Assembly (NCBI GenBank): GCA_963971285.1
Contig: OZ020247.1
Span: forward strand, 27,434,047 to 27,498,046
Direction: 5' to 3'
Source: Astropecten irregularis
Lineage: Eukaryota > Echinodermata > Asteroidea > Paxillosida > Astropectinidae
DNA length: 64,000 nucleotides
Of this stretch, positions 52,867 through 63,880 are shown piece by piece. A program made the translations under genes and the position numbers. Position 1 is the first letter of the stretch, and each line of letters begins with the position of its first letter. The notes beneath the pieces are model-generated. The model was not told the origin of the DNA. It searched no databases and saw only the letters and a list, made by a program, of their open reading frames with translations.

Positions 52867-53171
52867 TGACTGGAGCGGGATTCGAACCGGCGACCTCCTG
52901 AATACCGTACAGGCGCTCTACCAACTGAGCCATCCAGCCCTATGTTGGTGGTGACCCCAATAGTCAACTATCCTTGTTCGTTTGGCAGTCAGAAGCCATG
53001 AAACCACGCACACACCGCCACACCCCAGGGATCGTTTCAATGATACACGCAACAAAACGAACAAGGATAGTTGACTATTGGGGTCACCACCAACATAGGG
53101 CTGGATGGCTCAGTTGGTAGAGCGCCTGTACGGTATTCAGGAGGTCGCCGGTTCGAATCCCGCTCCAGTCA
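52867..53171. repeat. Inverted duplication of a tRNA-like unit, ~117 bp arms
   Basis: Left arm 52867-52983, right arm 53055-53171, reverse complements throughout as far as I can read, with a 71 bp spacer. Each arm holds a tRNA-like unit: A box TGGCTCAGTTGG, B box GGTTCGAATCC, a 7 bp acceptor stem GGCTGGA/TCCAGTC with one wobble pair and a perfect D stem GCTC/GAGC. The two units point outward, each running into a T-rich stretch, as pol III genes do. Position 33 is C instead of U and the T stem has one mismatch, so this is more likely a SINE than a working tRNA gene. The family tail (AACCACAAGGGAAACTGACT) is at about 52806. Confidence 0.8.
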
Positions 53172-53426
53172 ATTTTTCTTTTTTTTAAAGCAGGAACTTG
53201 TTATGTTCATACAAAGTCCTATATATACATGTGCTTAATAATACTGAAGTTACTGACTTAAGAGTTTTCATGGATTTTTGGGCTGTGAATCTTTTACTGA
53301 AGGGCTTTAATTTATTCCCAATGCACCTCACTAGTGCAAAACAATCCTGAAATTTCACTCCAGCCACAAGATGCAAAACAGTTACCTGTTCATATTTATG
53401 TTCTTTGCTCTTGAATTTGGAACGAA

Positions 53427-53613
53427 TACAGTCGAACCCCGTTATAAATAAGACGTCCTTTGGAACCTCGTTATAACAGGAAACTTGTATTATCGGTATT
53501 AAATGAAAACGATAGTGAATAAGGGATTGGGACGTAAAATTGACCTTGTTATAAGCAGAAAGTTGTATTAACAGTGCTCTTATTAATCATAACGAAAACA
53601 AGGTTCTACTGTA
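53427..53613. mobile_element. mariner-type short element, variant family
   Basis: TACAGTCGAACCCCGTTATA at the left, AACAAGGTTCTACTGTA at the right. About 187 bp, TA at each border. Related in style to family E but with its own ends. Confidence 0.7.
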
Positions 53614-53705
53614 TTTTGAATGTGGATTTAGAGCAGAGGTATTGAAACAATGCAGCTCATATGAATAAAACGGGAAATGTCTTCAAGGGGAAGTATTGCC
53701 AGTTT

Positions 53706-53842
53706 GGGCCTGTTTGTTTCAGGCACGAGATCAGTGATCCTGCTGATTGGGATCCCATCTTAGCGTATCCAGCATGGGACATGGATCTGCAAGATCATTG
53801 ATCGCGTGCCGAAAAAAAAGGCAATTAAATAAACAGGACATG
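53706..53842. mobile_element. Short element GGGCCTGTTTGTTT, family J copy 2 (worn)
   Basis: Left end GGGCCTGTTTGTTTC is intact; the right end reads AAATAAACAGGAC. Inner GGCACGAGATCAGTGATCC pairs with GATCATTGATCGCGTGCC. Confidence 0.65.
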
Positions 53843-53925
53843 ACACAAACGTATAAAGTGGGTAAATGTTGACCTACCCGAGTTACTTTTCATCACTTGT
53901 GTAAATTCGTTTATTCCGTGTTTGA

Positions 53926-56900
53926 TTAAAGAGCCAACCATGGATGTGATTGTAGGGATTCTTTGTTTCTATCTCCATAATCATAGACCAGTTCCTCACC
54001 GATGGCGATAGCATTAGCTGCTACTAGGATGAGATAAGGCTTGTCGTTAATACTGATGAGCTTAGTGGTACAGTTGCCGTTCTTGCTATGGTTTAGAAGT
54101 CGTCCAATGCGACCTGACTCTGCTGTTGCATCCACACTGATGGGGGAAATAAAGACGAGAGAAAATAAAATCAATGATGACCAAAACTGCAACAGATCAC
54201 TGGCCTGGGACGAAATGCCTATAGTAAGGAATAGAATCATATTTGTTGGGGCTAAATTCATTGATGCTTTTACAGAAGGCACATCTTGAAGAGTCCCACA
54301 TATAATTATGTCACCACTTGAGGGTGTACACAGAAAGAATATTTAGGTTTGAACTTTGTCCTTAAAGGGGCATGGGGGTAATACATGTATAATAAGCATG
54401 GTAACTTGGGCCACCAAGGGCACAAAGGCAATGACCAGGGGCAGCAAGGCAATGACCAGGGGCACCAGGGCAATGACCAGGGGCATCAAGGCAATGACCA
54501 GGGGCAGCAAGGCAATGACCAGGGGTACCAAGGCAATGACCAGGGGCACCGAGGCAATGACCAGGGGCACCGAGGCAATGACCAGGGGCACCGAGGCAAT
54601 GACCAGGGGCACCAAGGCAATGACCTGGGGCACCGAGGTAATGACCAGGGGCACCAAGGTAATGTCCATGGGCACCAAGGCAATGACCAGGGGCATCAAG
54701 GCAAAGACCAGGGACACCAAGGTAATGACCAGGGGCACCAAGTCCAAGGCAATGTCCATGGGCACCAAGGCAATGACCAGGGGCACCAAGGCAATGACAA
54801 CATATTAACGATTCTGTAAGCTTACCAATACGGCTTGTTCTTATACTGGAAGTAGTACATGTAACATCCTATACTAGGATTGGCTGCATATTTCTGTTCT
54901 CTATCTTTGGCAGTCTTCATATCGATGTGATCACCGTGATACTCCACAACAAAATCTCCTTTCTTGAATGCTTTAGTAGCGACCACTCCTCTTCCTTTGC
55001 CTAGTATGTCTTGAACCTGAGACAGAGGGATAAGATGTAAGAGGTTTCACTCAATGAAGATTTACCATGAGATTGCTAATTCAGAGTGTGGGTTTCAATG
55101 GAACCCAGCAGGAATTGATGGTATTCCAATAAGGGCAAATTCGAATTTTCTGATCTTTAAATCATCAAATAAACCATAATGGAAACTGGATTAATTTAAG
55201 TCATCACCAGCAGCTGGATTGGAACCTGCGACCCCTAGAATACCGTACCAGTGCTCTACCAACTGAGCTATTCGGCCCTGAATTCTGATCTTTAGACAGC
55301 GATTAATACCAATAGATATTGAGAACGTAATCCTTCCCAACATTGTTGAAGATAGCAAATTTCAATTAAGTGTATACAGTGTAAAGTGGTACATATGCAT
55401 ATCATACATATGCAGATCTACCAACTGAGCCATCCAGCCCTACGTTGGTGGTGTCCCTAATAGTCAATAATCTTTGTTCGTTAGGCAGCCAGAAGCCATG
55501 AAACCATGCACATACCACAATATCCCAGGGATTGTTTCAACGATACACACAGCAATGCTGCTTAATATAATCATCAAATTTTGTTAGTACAGTAGGAGGA
55601 TGACTCTGACCTGATATCCATCCTCTTGACCTGATAGCACAGCATCATGTAGTCTCTTGGTCTCCTCAGCCTGGAAGAATAAATCAATGGGATCTTATAA
55701 ATACACCTGTATGTATCTAGTAAATGTTCACAATGTCCATGGAAGGGGATCACCTGTAATACATCCAGGAACTTAAAAGTACAATCAAACTTTGTTGCAT
55801 CAACAGAATCTGAATAACGCAACCAAATTTGTACACCCCCAAAAGGGTATAAAGTCATGCTACACTAATTTGACAAGATTTCCTGAGGATTTGAAGTCAT
55901 CCTTTAATTTCATGAATATTTATTGTATTAGTGAATTTGTGACCCTCTATGCGAAAAAGGGTATTATGGGGCGCTATGCTATAACGAGTAAAGGGCTGTT
56001 CCATGTGGAGAGGGTGAATACAAAATAATACAATATGAATATGCAAATTTCGGTATTTCTCCAGAATGCAAAATGCTATGGGGTTCAAACCTACACCCAA
56101 TTATAATGTAACCAATTCAGCTATGTATATAACTAAATTTGTAAATTTTGGCACATAATACCCATTTTTGTGGAGCCGGTCACATTTTCAAGTTATCAAT
56201 GAATATGTATGAGTTGATATGATAATGAATGTCTTAATTACCTCTATATCTGATTTACATCTACGATTGCTCCTTCTGACTGGGAAGTAGTCCTTCAATG
56301 TCATACTGGGTGACTGCACTTCATTGGCTTGTCTTGAAACATAAAGAGACAAATGCTGGGTCATAGTTATTTAAAAACTTAAATAACAAGTGCTTCCGGT
56401 GTGGCAGTCTCAGCTGTCTCCCGATCTCAGCTGTTCGCCTTACCAAATATGGTAAAATACGTCATTCCATCTCCGAACACACTGGGAAAGTCGTCCGTTT
56501 AAGTGACGTGCTATGTCTGGCTACATCAGATGGGACAGCTGAGACCTGGAGACAGCTGAGACCGCCAAACTGGAATACACCTGAATCTTTTTATGGGTTA
56601 GTTTGAATACTGAATAATTAATGCACTATGTATGGAATTACAATTGCATCATTTTCAGGGATGACATTCCGATAAAAAAAATGAAAATTTTGTGCAAGCA
56701 GAATCATATGAAGTAAATAGGAGTAAAGAAAATCAGATATCTTTGGCAAAAGCCTGCTTTGAAACATTCTTGGATATCTAGGAGCTCCAAGCCATTTAGG
56801 AGAAGCCCAAGCCTGTCAGAGTTGATATCTTACTTGGATTTCCTTGATCTTCCTCTGCTTCTTCTCTTTGATTTCCCAGCTTCTTTCTTGGTCTTGACGT

Positions 56901-59900
56901 CATCAGTCTGAGCGGTAACCACCTCCTCTACCTTGCCTTGATCCTCAGCACACCCTGACGCAGTACCAGTATACTCCAGTCTCTGAACCGCTCTAGATCC
57001 AACCTCCGTTATATCTGGCTTGTTGCTGACTGTATCTGAGGGAGGTTGTTGGTGAAGGGATGATGCTGGCTGAGGATGATGAAGTGGTTTGGTAGGAGGG
57101 TGGGTGGTGTCCTTGGTTGGTGTCGTGTCTGGTGTAAGTAGACCGAGAGGTGGAAGGAATACATTGGAAGCTGTCGGAAGAGGAGACCAAATGTCAATTG
57201 ATATTATTATTGAACAATACGTGTAGTCATATTCTTAAGTTCTTTCGTCATAGAATCAACAAAAGAACAAAGTACATTAGGACAGGTATTTTCATATATC
57301 AAGAGCTTTCATTTTTTCAAGGGGAACTTGTCAATAATAAAGGAATACTACAGTTAAACACAGAGCACCCCAGCAACAGAGACTGCTCGGCCCTGAGGTA
57401 TTAAAAGAAAAAAGTCACAGCCTCACAGGTGTTGCTAACTTGCTATATGGGCACAAGTAAATTGAGAAAACGGTCAATAATTACTATTTCACTAGAATTT
57501 ATATGAATTTTGAATCAATCAGGGAACAATTCATAAAATTTATTTAAAAAAATTGGTTTATACAGAGATCAATCCAGAGACTATGTAGTATGTACCCGTG
57601 CATTGTTCTAGTGCATCCTTCTGCTGTATGCCAATGCCTGATGGTGAAGGAGGTTTAACTGGATGAGATCTCCCCTCTGGACTCTTTGGGAAATACGTGG
57701 TGATCTTACTGGACTTACTACCATCCGTCACTGGTGATTTCACTGATTTCTGCTGGGATTGAGAAACATAATATGTTTAGGAAATAATTTACAAGATTAT
57801 TAACAGTAACTCCCATAACATATTAGATTATGACTGTTTCTAATTATGTTATAATTAAAGCAATACTAATGAAATAGTACTAATGCGCCTTGATTTCTTA
57901 AATCTAATTTAATTTTTTTCACCACATGGCATGTGGTGGCACATGCATACATCTCTTCTTATTCAGTTTGTTTTAAAGTTGTGCAAAATGTACATTATCT
58001 CATTATTTAGGCTAAACCTGCACTGTACTCATTTCAATAGCTGTCAGTTTTGTTCCATTAACTTTAAACACGCCACAATTCCGAAATGCTAAAAGTAGAA
58101 CTATAAAGTAAAAGGACCATAACTGAAGAAGTCAGAGATGGTGGACTACCTAGTAAACAGAAATCTGGCAGCCACATAAGAGCAGTTAATTTTGTTTTTG
58201 TACTATACAGGGTTGCCAGTGGGTTATCAGTCCAGGGCCGGAATTTTGGGGGGAATGGATAAAGTAGGCGAATATATGCACGCACGCACGTACGCGCGCG
58301 CACCAGACGTAAAAAAGCATGTATACACACATGTCATGCTAAAAACACTCACCTAATGTATCCTGCAATGCTGAGTCATCTCGGGATTTTTTTGTTCCGG
58401 AACCCGACCAAGTTTTTTCGGTCGGGATCCGGTGTTCCGATAAATTAATTCATGAAAAAATTACGTACTTTGGTGACCTCCAAAATAAAGAAAAACATAA
58501 AGAATTCTGACATCGAACACGTGCAAAAAACACGGCTGGAGTGGAGTACCGAGTGTTACGCCGATGTACGCTTGTAATTTAGTTGCGAGACCCCTGTAAA
58601 ATATTCCTTCCGAAATTCCGAAGTATCAAAAATCACGTTTTCCTGAGCAGCTAAATCTTATTTGAATTACAATCAGTAATTTTTGTCCTATTGGCTAAGT
58701 AGAAACATTGTGAAATCCCTCAGAAATCAACGGTCGCACTGTGACTAGCGTGAGAATTTCTTCCCCCATGGTAAGACGTAAACAATCATTGCGCACGCCA
58801 TGCCATTGAATTTCCCATGCATGATACTGGTACTCCGCGCAAAGTGCACCAGCGCAGCGAAAGTCTCAACCACGTGCGTCGGTAGGAAGCTTTCCGTACA
58901 TTTACACATCATGTACATCATGTATACAGTACACAACGTGCGTACGATGTATGTACATGTATGTGGGATAATGTGGCATGCACAGTGAAGTAGCGCTCGG
59001 ACGGACCGTGGACTACGATCGGGGTCGGCAGCAAGCGGTACATACTGCGATGTTATGAGTGTCATGTACACATCTGTATTGCACAGCAGGCAAGTAGGAA
59101 AGCGCTGTGTGAATGGTAGTTTTGATAATTTTGCAAGTGTTTATTGTCGCTCCGAACCACAAATGCCGACGGCCGGAGGCTTTTTCCGAAAATATGAAAA
59201 AGCCGGATATCCGGCAATTGCCGGAAGTCTGGCATCCCTGACTATACTTGCCTCATTGACGGGGGGCGGGAAGAAGTGAGGACTTTCTTGTGTGATCTTG
59301 GGTGATTTATCAGGTACAGGATTTGCATTCACTTCAGATGTCATTGTCTCTTTCTTCTGTCTGCGATTTCCTTTCAGACAAAAACAGACAAAGTCAACAT
59401 TTTAAAATTCCAGAAATAAAAGGTTTCGCAGGATTGGTGAATGGTGACGTCCATGTTTTTTTAACTCAATATAAAGTCAGACAGTAAAGGCAGGCATGCA
59501 ACTCAGATTTAAAAAAAAAAAGAAGGAAATTCCAATCTTTACAAGATTTTGTGCAGTGTTTTTCTATTTTCAATCAATGGCATAAAATTGAAGTGAAAAA
59601 CGAGGAAATCAGCCGATCTGAGGAAAAGTTGCATGCCTGAAAAGGTCATCACTCTATGTGTTTAAATTAGAGTGGGGGGTTGGCATGTTTTTTTTTTTGG
59701 GGGGGGCCTACCTCACAAGTAGGCCCTAGGCCTAATTAAACTAACATAGGCCTAACGTAATTAAATTAGGCCTACTTACTGTGAAAACGACATGAACAAA
59801 AATTCAGTGATTTCATGGCAAATTATATTATATAGGCCTATTCAATGCAAATTCAAGGTGTTGAGATTCATAGTGAAATTTCCCTAAAAAATCAAATTCA

Positions 59901-60248
59901 AAGCCCCTGGGCCCCAGGCCTGCAGCCTGCCCTTTCACTTTTTTCAGTTTCAACAAATTAGGCCTAACAATTTTTTGCTAATTTTGTCTGATAATATTGA
60001 AGAGGACATCACAAACGTATTTAGCATGTTTAGGTAAGTAACTTTGCAAAAAGTTGTTTTATTTCCTTTTATACTAGTCCTATCGTACATTTCAAAAATA
60101 TTTGAAGGAACACCAGTGCGGTGTGTTTGCGAAATCCAATGCTGTCCGGAAACTGGACACGCTGAAAACCCAAGATGTTCAGCTTCACTGTGAAAAATAA
60201 ACCCAAATTTCACAGTTTTATGAATGAACTGCACTTACTTTTGCCCAT
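53926..60248 (-). CDS. KMT5A: Histone H4-K20 monomethyltransferase (KMT5A/SETD8/PR-Set7)
   Basis: Nuclear enzyme that monomethylates histone H4 lysine 20 through the cell cycle. Eight coding exons on the minus strand: 60239-60248, 59252-59370, 57596-57752, 56834-57170, 56242-56332, 55611-55670, 54826-55016 and 53926-54136, totalling 1176 nt, about 391 residues (human 393). The SET domain fills roughly 259-391: GKGRGVVATKAFKKGDFVVE, GCYMYYFQY, cofactor-binding NHSKNGNC (from N337) and ELVYDYGDR with Y373 and Y375. Two PCNA-binding-like motifs are seen, ITTYFPKS (60-67) and LKDYFPVRR (220-228); the human protein also has two. The region between is proline-, threonine- and lysine-rich. Intron 2 needs a GC donor (GAG|gcaagt) to keep frame. 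The first coding exon is 10 nt. Confidence 0.95.
54410..54800. repeat. 21-bp minisatellite in KMT5A intron 7
   Basis: About 19 units of GGCACCAAGGCAATGACCAG type, the same unit and strand as in TMED2 intron 2. It ends about 25 nt from the exon 7 splice donor. Variants include AATGTCCATG and GTAATGACC. Confidence 0.9.
55158..55285 (-). repeat. tRNA-like SINE copy (worn)
   Basis: Minus strand: GAATAGCTCAGTTGGTAGAG A-box region, and GGTTCCAATCCAGC in place of the B box. The family tail ATCATCAAATAAACCATAAT is at the other end. In KMT5A intron 6. Confidence 0.6.
55410..55575 (-). repeat. tRNA-like SINE, head part
   Basis: GGCTGGATGGCTCAGTTGGT on the minus strand, with upstream family sequence (GGGACACCACCAACGTAGGG) as in the copy at 52867. 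The B-box half is missing. In KMT5A intron 6. Confidence 0.6.
56394..56575. mobile_element. Short element with CAGCTGTCTCC ends, family O
   Basis: GGCAGTCTCAGCTGTCTCC at the left pairs with GGAGACAGCTGAGACCGCC at the right, inside outer TTCCGGTGTGG and CCAAACTGGAA. About 180 bp, in KMT5A intron 4. Confidence 0.75.
58208..59240. mobile_element. CAGGG-ended element with 6-bp target duplication, in KMT5A intron 2
   Basis: Ends CAGGGTTGCCAG and CTGGCATCCCTG; ACTATA on both sides (58202-58207 and 59241-59246). 1033 bp, no transposase seen. The inside (AGCTAAATCTTATTTGAATT, CAACCACGTGCGTCGGTAGG) is related to the hAT-type element at 7327-8421. The right border lies 11 nt into the intron that follows KMT5A exon 2. 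Confidence 0.8.
59491..59639. mobile_element. Short element CAGGCATGCAAC, family L copy 2
   Basis: CAGGCATGCAAC at the left and GTTGCATGCCTG at the right, 149 bp; the core TTTTGTGCAGTGTTTTTC matches copy 1 in reverse. In KMT5A intron 1. Confidence 0.75.
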
Positions 60249-62780
60249 TTTCGCGACGGTCCCGTGAATTTCACTTGTTTTCGGTAGAATGAAAAGCTGA
60301 GAGCCAAGAACAAGAGAGACGGTAGGCTATCTTCTTTCAGTTCACGGTTAGTTTACAAATAACAGACGACAAGTGGGTTTTAAATTTGAGGGGGAGATAA
60401 GCTGCCTCGTTCAAGTAATACTAAACCTTAATGTTTAAATAATATTGCCAAAGAAATGTTTGACAACAAAAAAGTAAGCAAAAAGCTTAAATAAATGTCG
60501 GTTTTTTTTTTAATTAAGATATATAAGCATTTTAAAAGAAATATTTTTTTATTTTTCTAAAATAAAATGAGCAAGTTCTTTTTAACGATAATTAAATGGA
60601 CCGTTTTGAAGAGCGCCACCAATAGTTAGTACCAGTACTTTTCACATGTTTTTCAGTGTGGTAGATTCTTTGGAAGTTTGAGTTGTGCAAAGAAAAATCT
60701 AAAAAGCTACTTCACACAGAAAAATTAGCATTTTCTGAAATTTTTGGGGGTTTTTCTTAAGTCTACCATCAGCTTTAGGAGAAGGGATTGGAAAAGTGAA
60801 CAAATGCCAGAAACAGCCTGGGCCTCCCAATGCAAAAAATCTTTTGTGATATGGTTTCTCGTTGTTTTCCTAAGAATAAAAATTGGCAGGAAGTATATTA
60901 GGCGACAATTTCTAGGACAGTCAATATTCTGTGGACAAAATAATTAAAATGGGATATACAAGTCTCATACGTAGTTGTAGCTAAATTGTGGATAATAATT
61001 TTAAAAACCTAACCCCCGCTACTGTTCGTTATGTCAAATATCCTTTTAAATTAACGACTGATTCATAAAGAATGAACAAACAAAAATTCTGCATTTAATT
61101 TAAATTTGTGTAACTTTTATTCATGTCAGTTGATTTAGTTGATTTCAACAGGATAGAATCAAGATTGTAAGTGACAGTGAGTCTCCAGGTTCTGTTACAT
61201 ACAAGGAACATAATACCATCTAAGCAGTAAACACTGCTTATTAATTAAACATTGTTAACCAACTATTGAAAGTGCAGATGTGGTTCCATTCCAACTAGAA
61301 TATAAATCAGGTTTTAAATCCTCTCTGATAATATTCTATGACCCATTGAGAGATTATCAAAACACCAAAATTGTGCATTATTTTCACAAAATGATTATCA
61401 TACATCACTGAAAAGGAAGCAAATTGTGTTTTGCTTCACCAGGCCAAAACAAAACTCTCAAGAGAAAAATAAAATAATTAGAATAATATTCCCATTACCT
61501 CTCAAAGCAATAAATTCTTAACACTGTACATTTGGAAGATTCATATTTTAAATTTTTATATATTTTCAAAGAATATTTGAGACAATTGTATCAAATTAAT
61601 TCCATCAAAACTAATATTGAAATTCTGTTTTTAATAGGAGAAGGCTTGAAAATAAGTTGTTGATTAGGACAAAATATTCATAATCAATTACAATCACATA
61701 ACTAAGATATTGCATTGATTTCTGCATACATATTGGTTGGATTAAGACAATCTTTTCATTGTATAAATTCAGTATCTTCACTCTTTAATTTAATTCTCAG
61801 TTGACTCCAGCGAATTTGATGATCTAACTAACAAGATGTCTGCTCTAGTGAATACTATCCGTAACTTAAAAGTTGAAATGAAACCCAATCAACTGAAATT
61901 TGATTGTTGGCTGAGACAAGTCTTAATATTTTCCCGTTATAAAACATCAAATTGACTATTACAAAATTCCTGCAATCATACATCATTTGAAATCATCAAT
62001 GGTCCCCGACATCATGGAAGTTCAGACCGGTAGGCTGGTTTCGGGTTCTACTCCTACCTGAGTAGACATGAGAGTATTTGCTGTCAGTGTACATGTATAT
62101 GGCTATTAACCACATCTGAAAGACTAAACCTCGTTTTAATCGCAATAGAAATTTGCATGTTCAATTAACTTGCCTGCTTTTGTTTTATGGACTGCCTGAA
62201 CCCGACCAATAAACTTTCATTTTATTACATTTCAGATTATAAATTACAAACCTTTAAAATGTAGCCAAACAATTAGATGAATAAGATATATAAAGATGAA
62301 TAAGTCAATAATATAAATGTATGATTACATGTACTTTGTTGACAAAAATGCAGTGGTTTGTATTGAAATTCAAGTTTCTCTTCCAATCTGGTACAAATCT
62401 GAGGTTTAAGAGTAAAATTCACCAAACATTCACTGACAAAGTACGGGAAATGTCCTGAGAATTTCAATGAGTATTTGAGTCTGTATGAATAACAACAATA
62501 CAGAATGGTGGATACCAACACTTTAGTTATTTATTTATTAATTATACAATTTATCATTAAATTAAAAAATCTTATTGGTCTCATGACAATGTGGTGGAAG
62601 AAATGTCGCTCAGAATCTTCCAACAATCAAAGAAACCCTGTAGCTCCCTTAAGACTCAGCCAAGCAAAGATAAAATGAGACTAGTGAAGTTGGGAGAATC
62701 AGAAGAGATCGAGCAATCACCTGAAAAGGTAGCTTGGAGGTGAATCAACTAACTTCACATCTTTAGTTCTTCAGTTTCAT
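60249..62780. other. KMT5A upstream region and AT-rich intergenic DNA
   Basis: The KMT5A promoter must lie just right of 60248. I see no exon with protein similarity, no element ends and no RNA gene in the remaining 2.3 kb, which is strongly AT-rich. Confidence 0.5.
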
Positions 62781-63045
62781 CTTAAAGGTACTATTATACT
62801 TTGGTAGCATACCGAAACATAATTTTTCACAGATTTACCTATAACTTACAGGGTATTAAAGATGGTGATGGTAGAAACATACCGTTGTTAAAATTGTTTC
62901 TGCTTGAAATGTTGCATTTATCCCAAAAAGAGTAAAACCAACTAGAGATTCTATGTCTGTCTGCAACAGAGCATAGAGCTTTTCCGCTCCATGTTTTAAA
63001 AATCAATTTATGAATCCATGCAACATTAGATCTACATATATGTAT

Positions 63046-63612
63046 GTGTCACAAAGAAAGACCTTGCCTAACATTGATATTTGGTGAAAGAATCATGATC
63101 CTAGCTCTTACGACTTTTAAATGAGGAGCTACTTCCTGTTTGACCGGAAGTAGAGGTCACAGAGGTCAAACAATATATCACAAAGATAAGACCTTGCCTA
63201 ACATTGATATTTGGTGAAAGAATCATGATCCTAGCTCTTACCACTTTTAAATGAGGAGCTACTTCCTGTTTGACCGGAAGTAGAGGTAACAGAGGTCAAG
63301 CAATGTGTCCTAAAGAAAGACCTTGCCTAACATAGATATTTGGTGAAAGAATCATGATCCTAGCTCTTACCAATTTTAAATGAGGAGCTACTTCCTGTTT
63401 GACCGGAAGTAGAGGTCACAGAGGTCAAACAATGTTTCACAAAGAAAGACCTAGCCTAACATTGATATTTGGTGAAAGAATCATGATCTTAGCTCTTACC
63501 ACTTTTAAATGAGAAGCTACTTCCTGTTTGACCGGAAGTAGGGGTCATAGAGGTCAAGCAATGTGTCACAAAGAAAGACCTAGCCTAACATTGATATTTG
63601 GTGAAAGAATGA
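63046..63612. repeat. ~129-bp tandem repeat core
   Basis: The word ACCTTGCCTAACATTGATAT (or ACCTAGCC...) starts at 63061, 63191, 63320, 63449 and 63578, so the period is 129-130 bp. Each unit also has CTACTTCCTGTTTGACCGGA. Copies differ by a few bases only. Confidence 0.9.
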
Positions 63613-63846
63613 ACTTAATATCTCAAACGGTTGATTTTTTGTTGATTTTTAAAGATTGTTATTATTAAATTCAAATATGTTGTCACATGACACCTGATGA
63701 CGTCATCATGACGCAATTCACGCGGGCACATCAATGCTGTATGTACTATGCCTATACAAACTTTGAACTATGTCTAACAAAGTTAAATGACAAAAGTGGC
63801 GCAGAGAATAAAACGTGTGCAAAGTCTATGGGCCGTGGGAAAAAAA

Positions 63847-63880
63847 AGAAGAAGAAGAAGAAGAAGAAGAAGAAGAAAGA
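63847..63880. repeat. GAA microsatellite
   Basis: About 11 GAA units bounded by A runs, inside the HINE-like element. A poly-lysine frame across it is an artefact. Confidence 0.9.

Larger units (their letters stand above)
47860..53925. other. Intergenic stretch NUDT6 to KMT5A (tail to tail)
   Basis: About 6 kb with no exon recognised. The 3' UTRs of the two convergent genes must end here. Contents are the short elements, tRNA-like repeats and the diverged tandem repeat listed separately; 47870-49180 and 50500-51540 show nothing I can name. Confidence 0.5.

Noticed and set aside
53099-53171. Functional tRNA gene
   Set aside because: Good A and B boxes and acceptor stem, but C at position 33, a T-stem mismatch, an anticodon-stem mismatch and several worn relatives nearby point to a tRNA-derived repeat.
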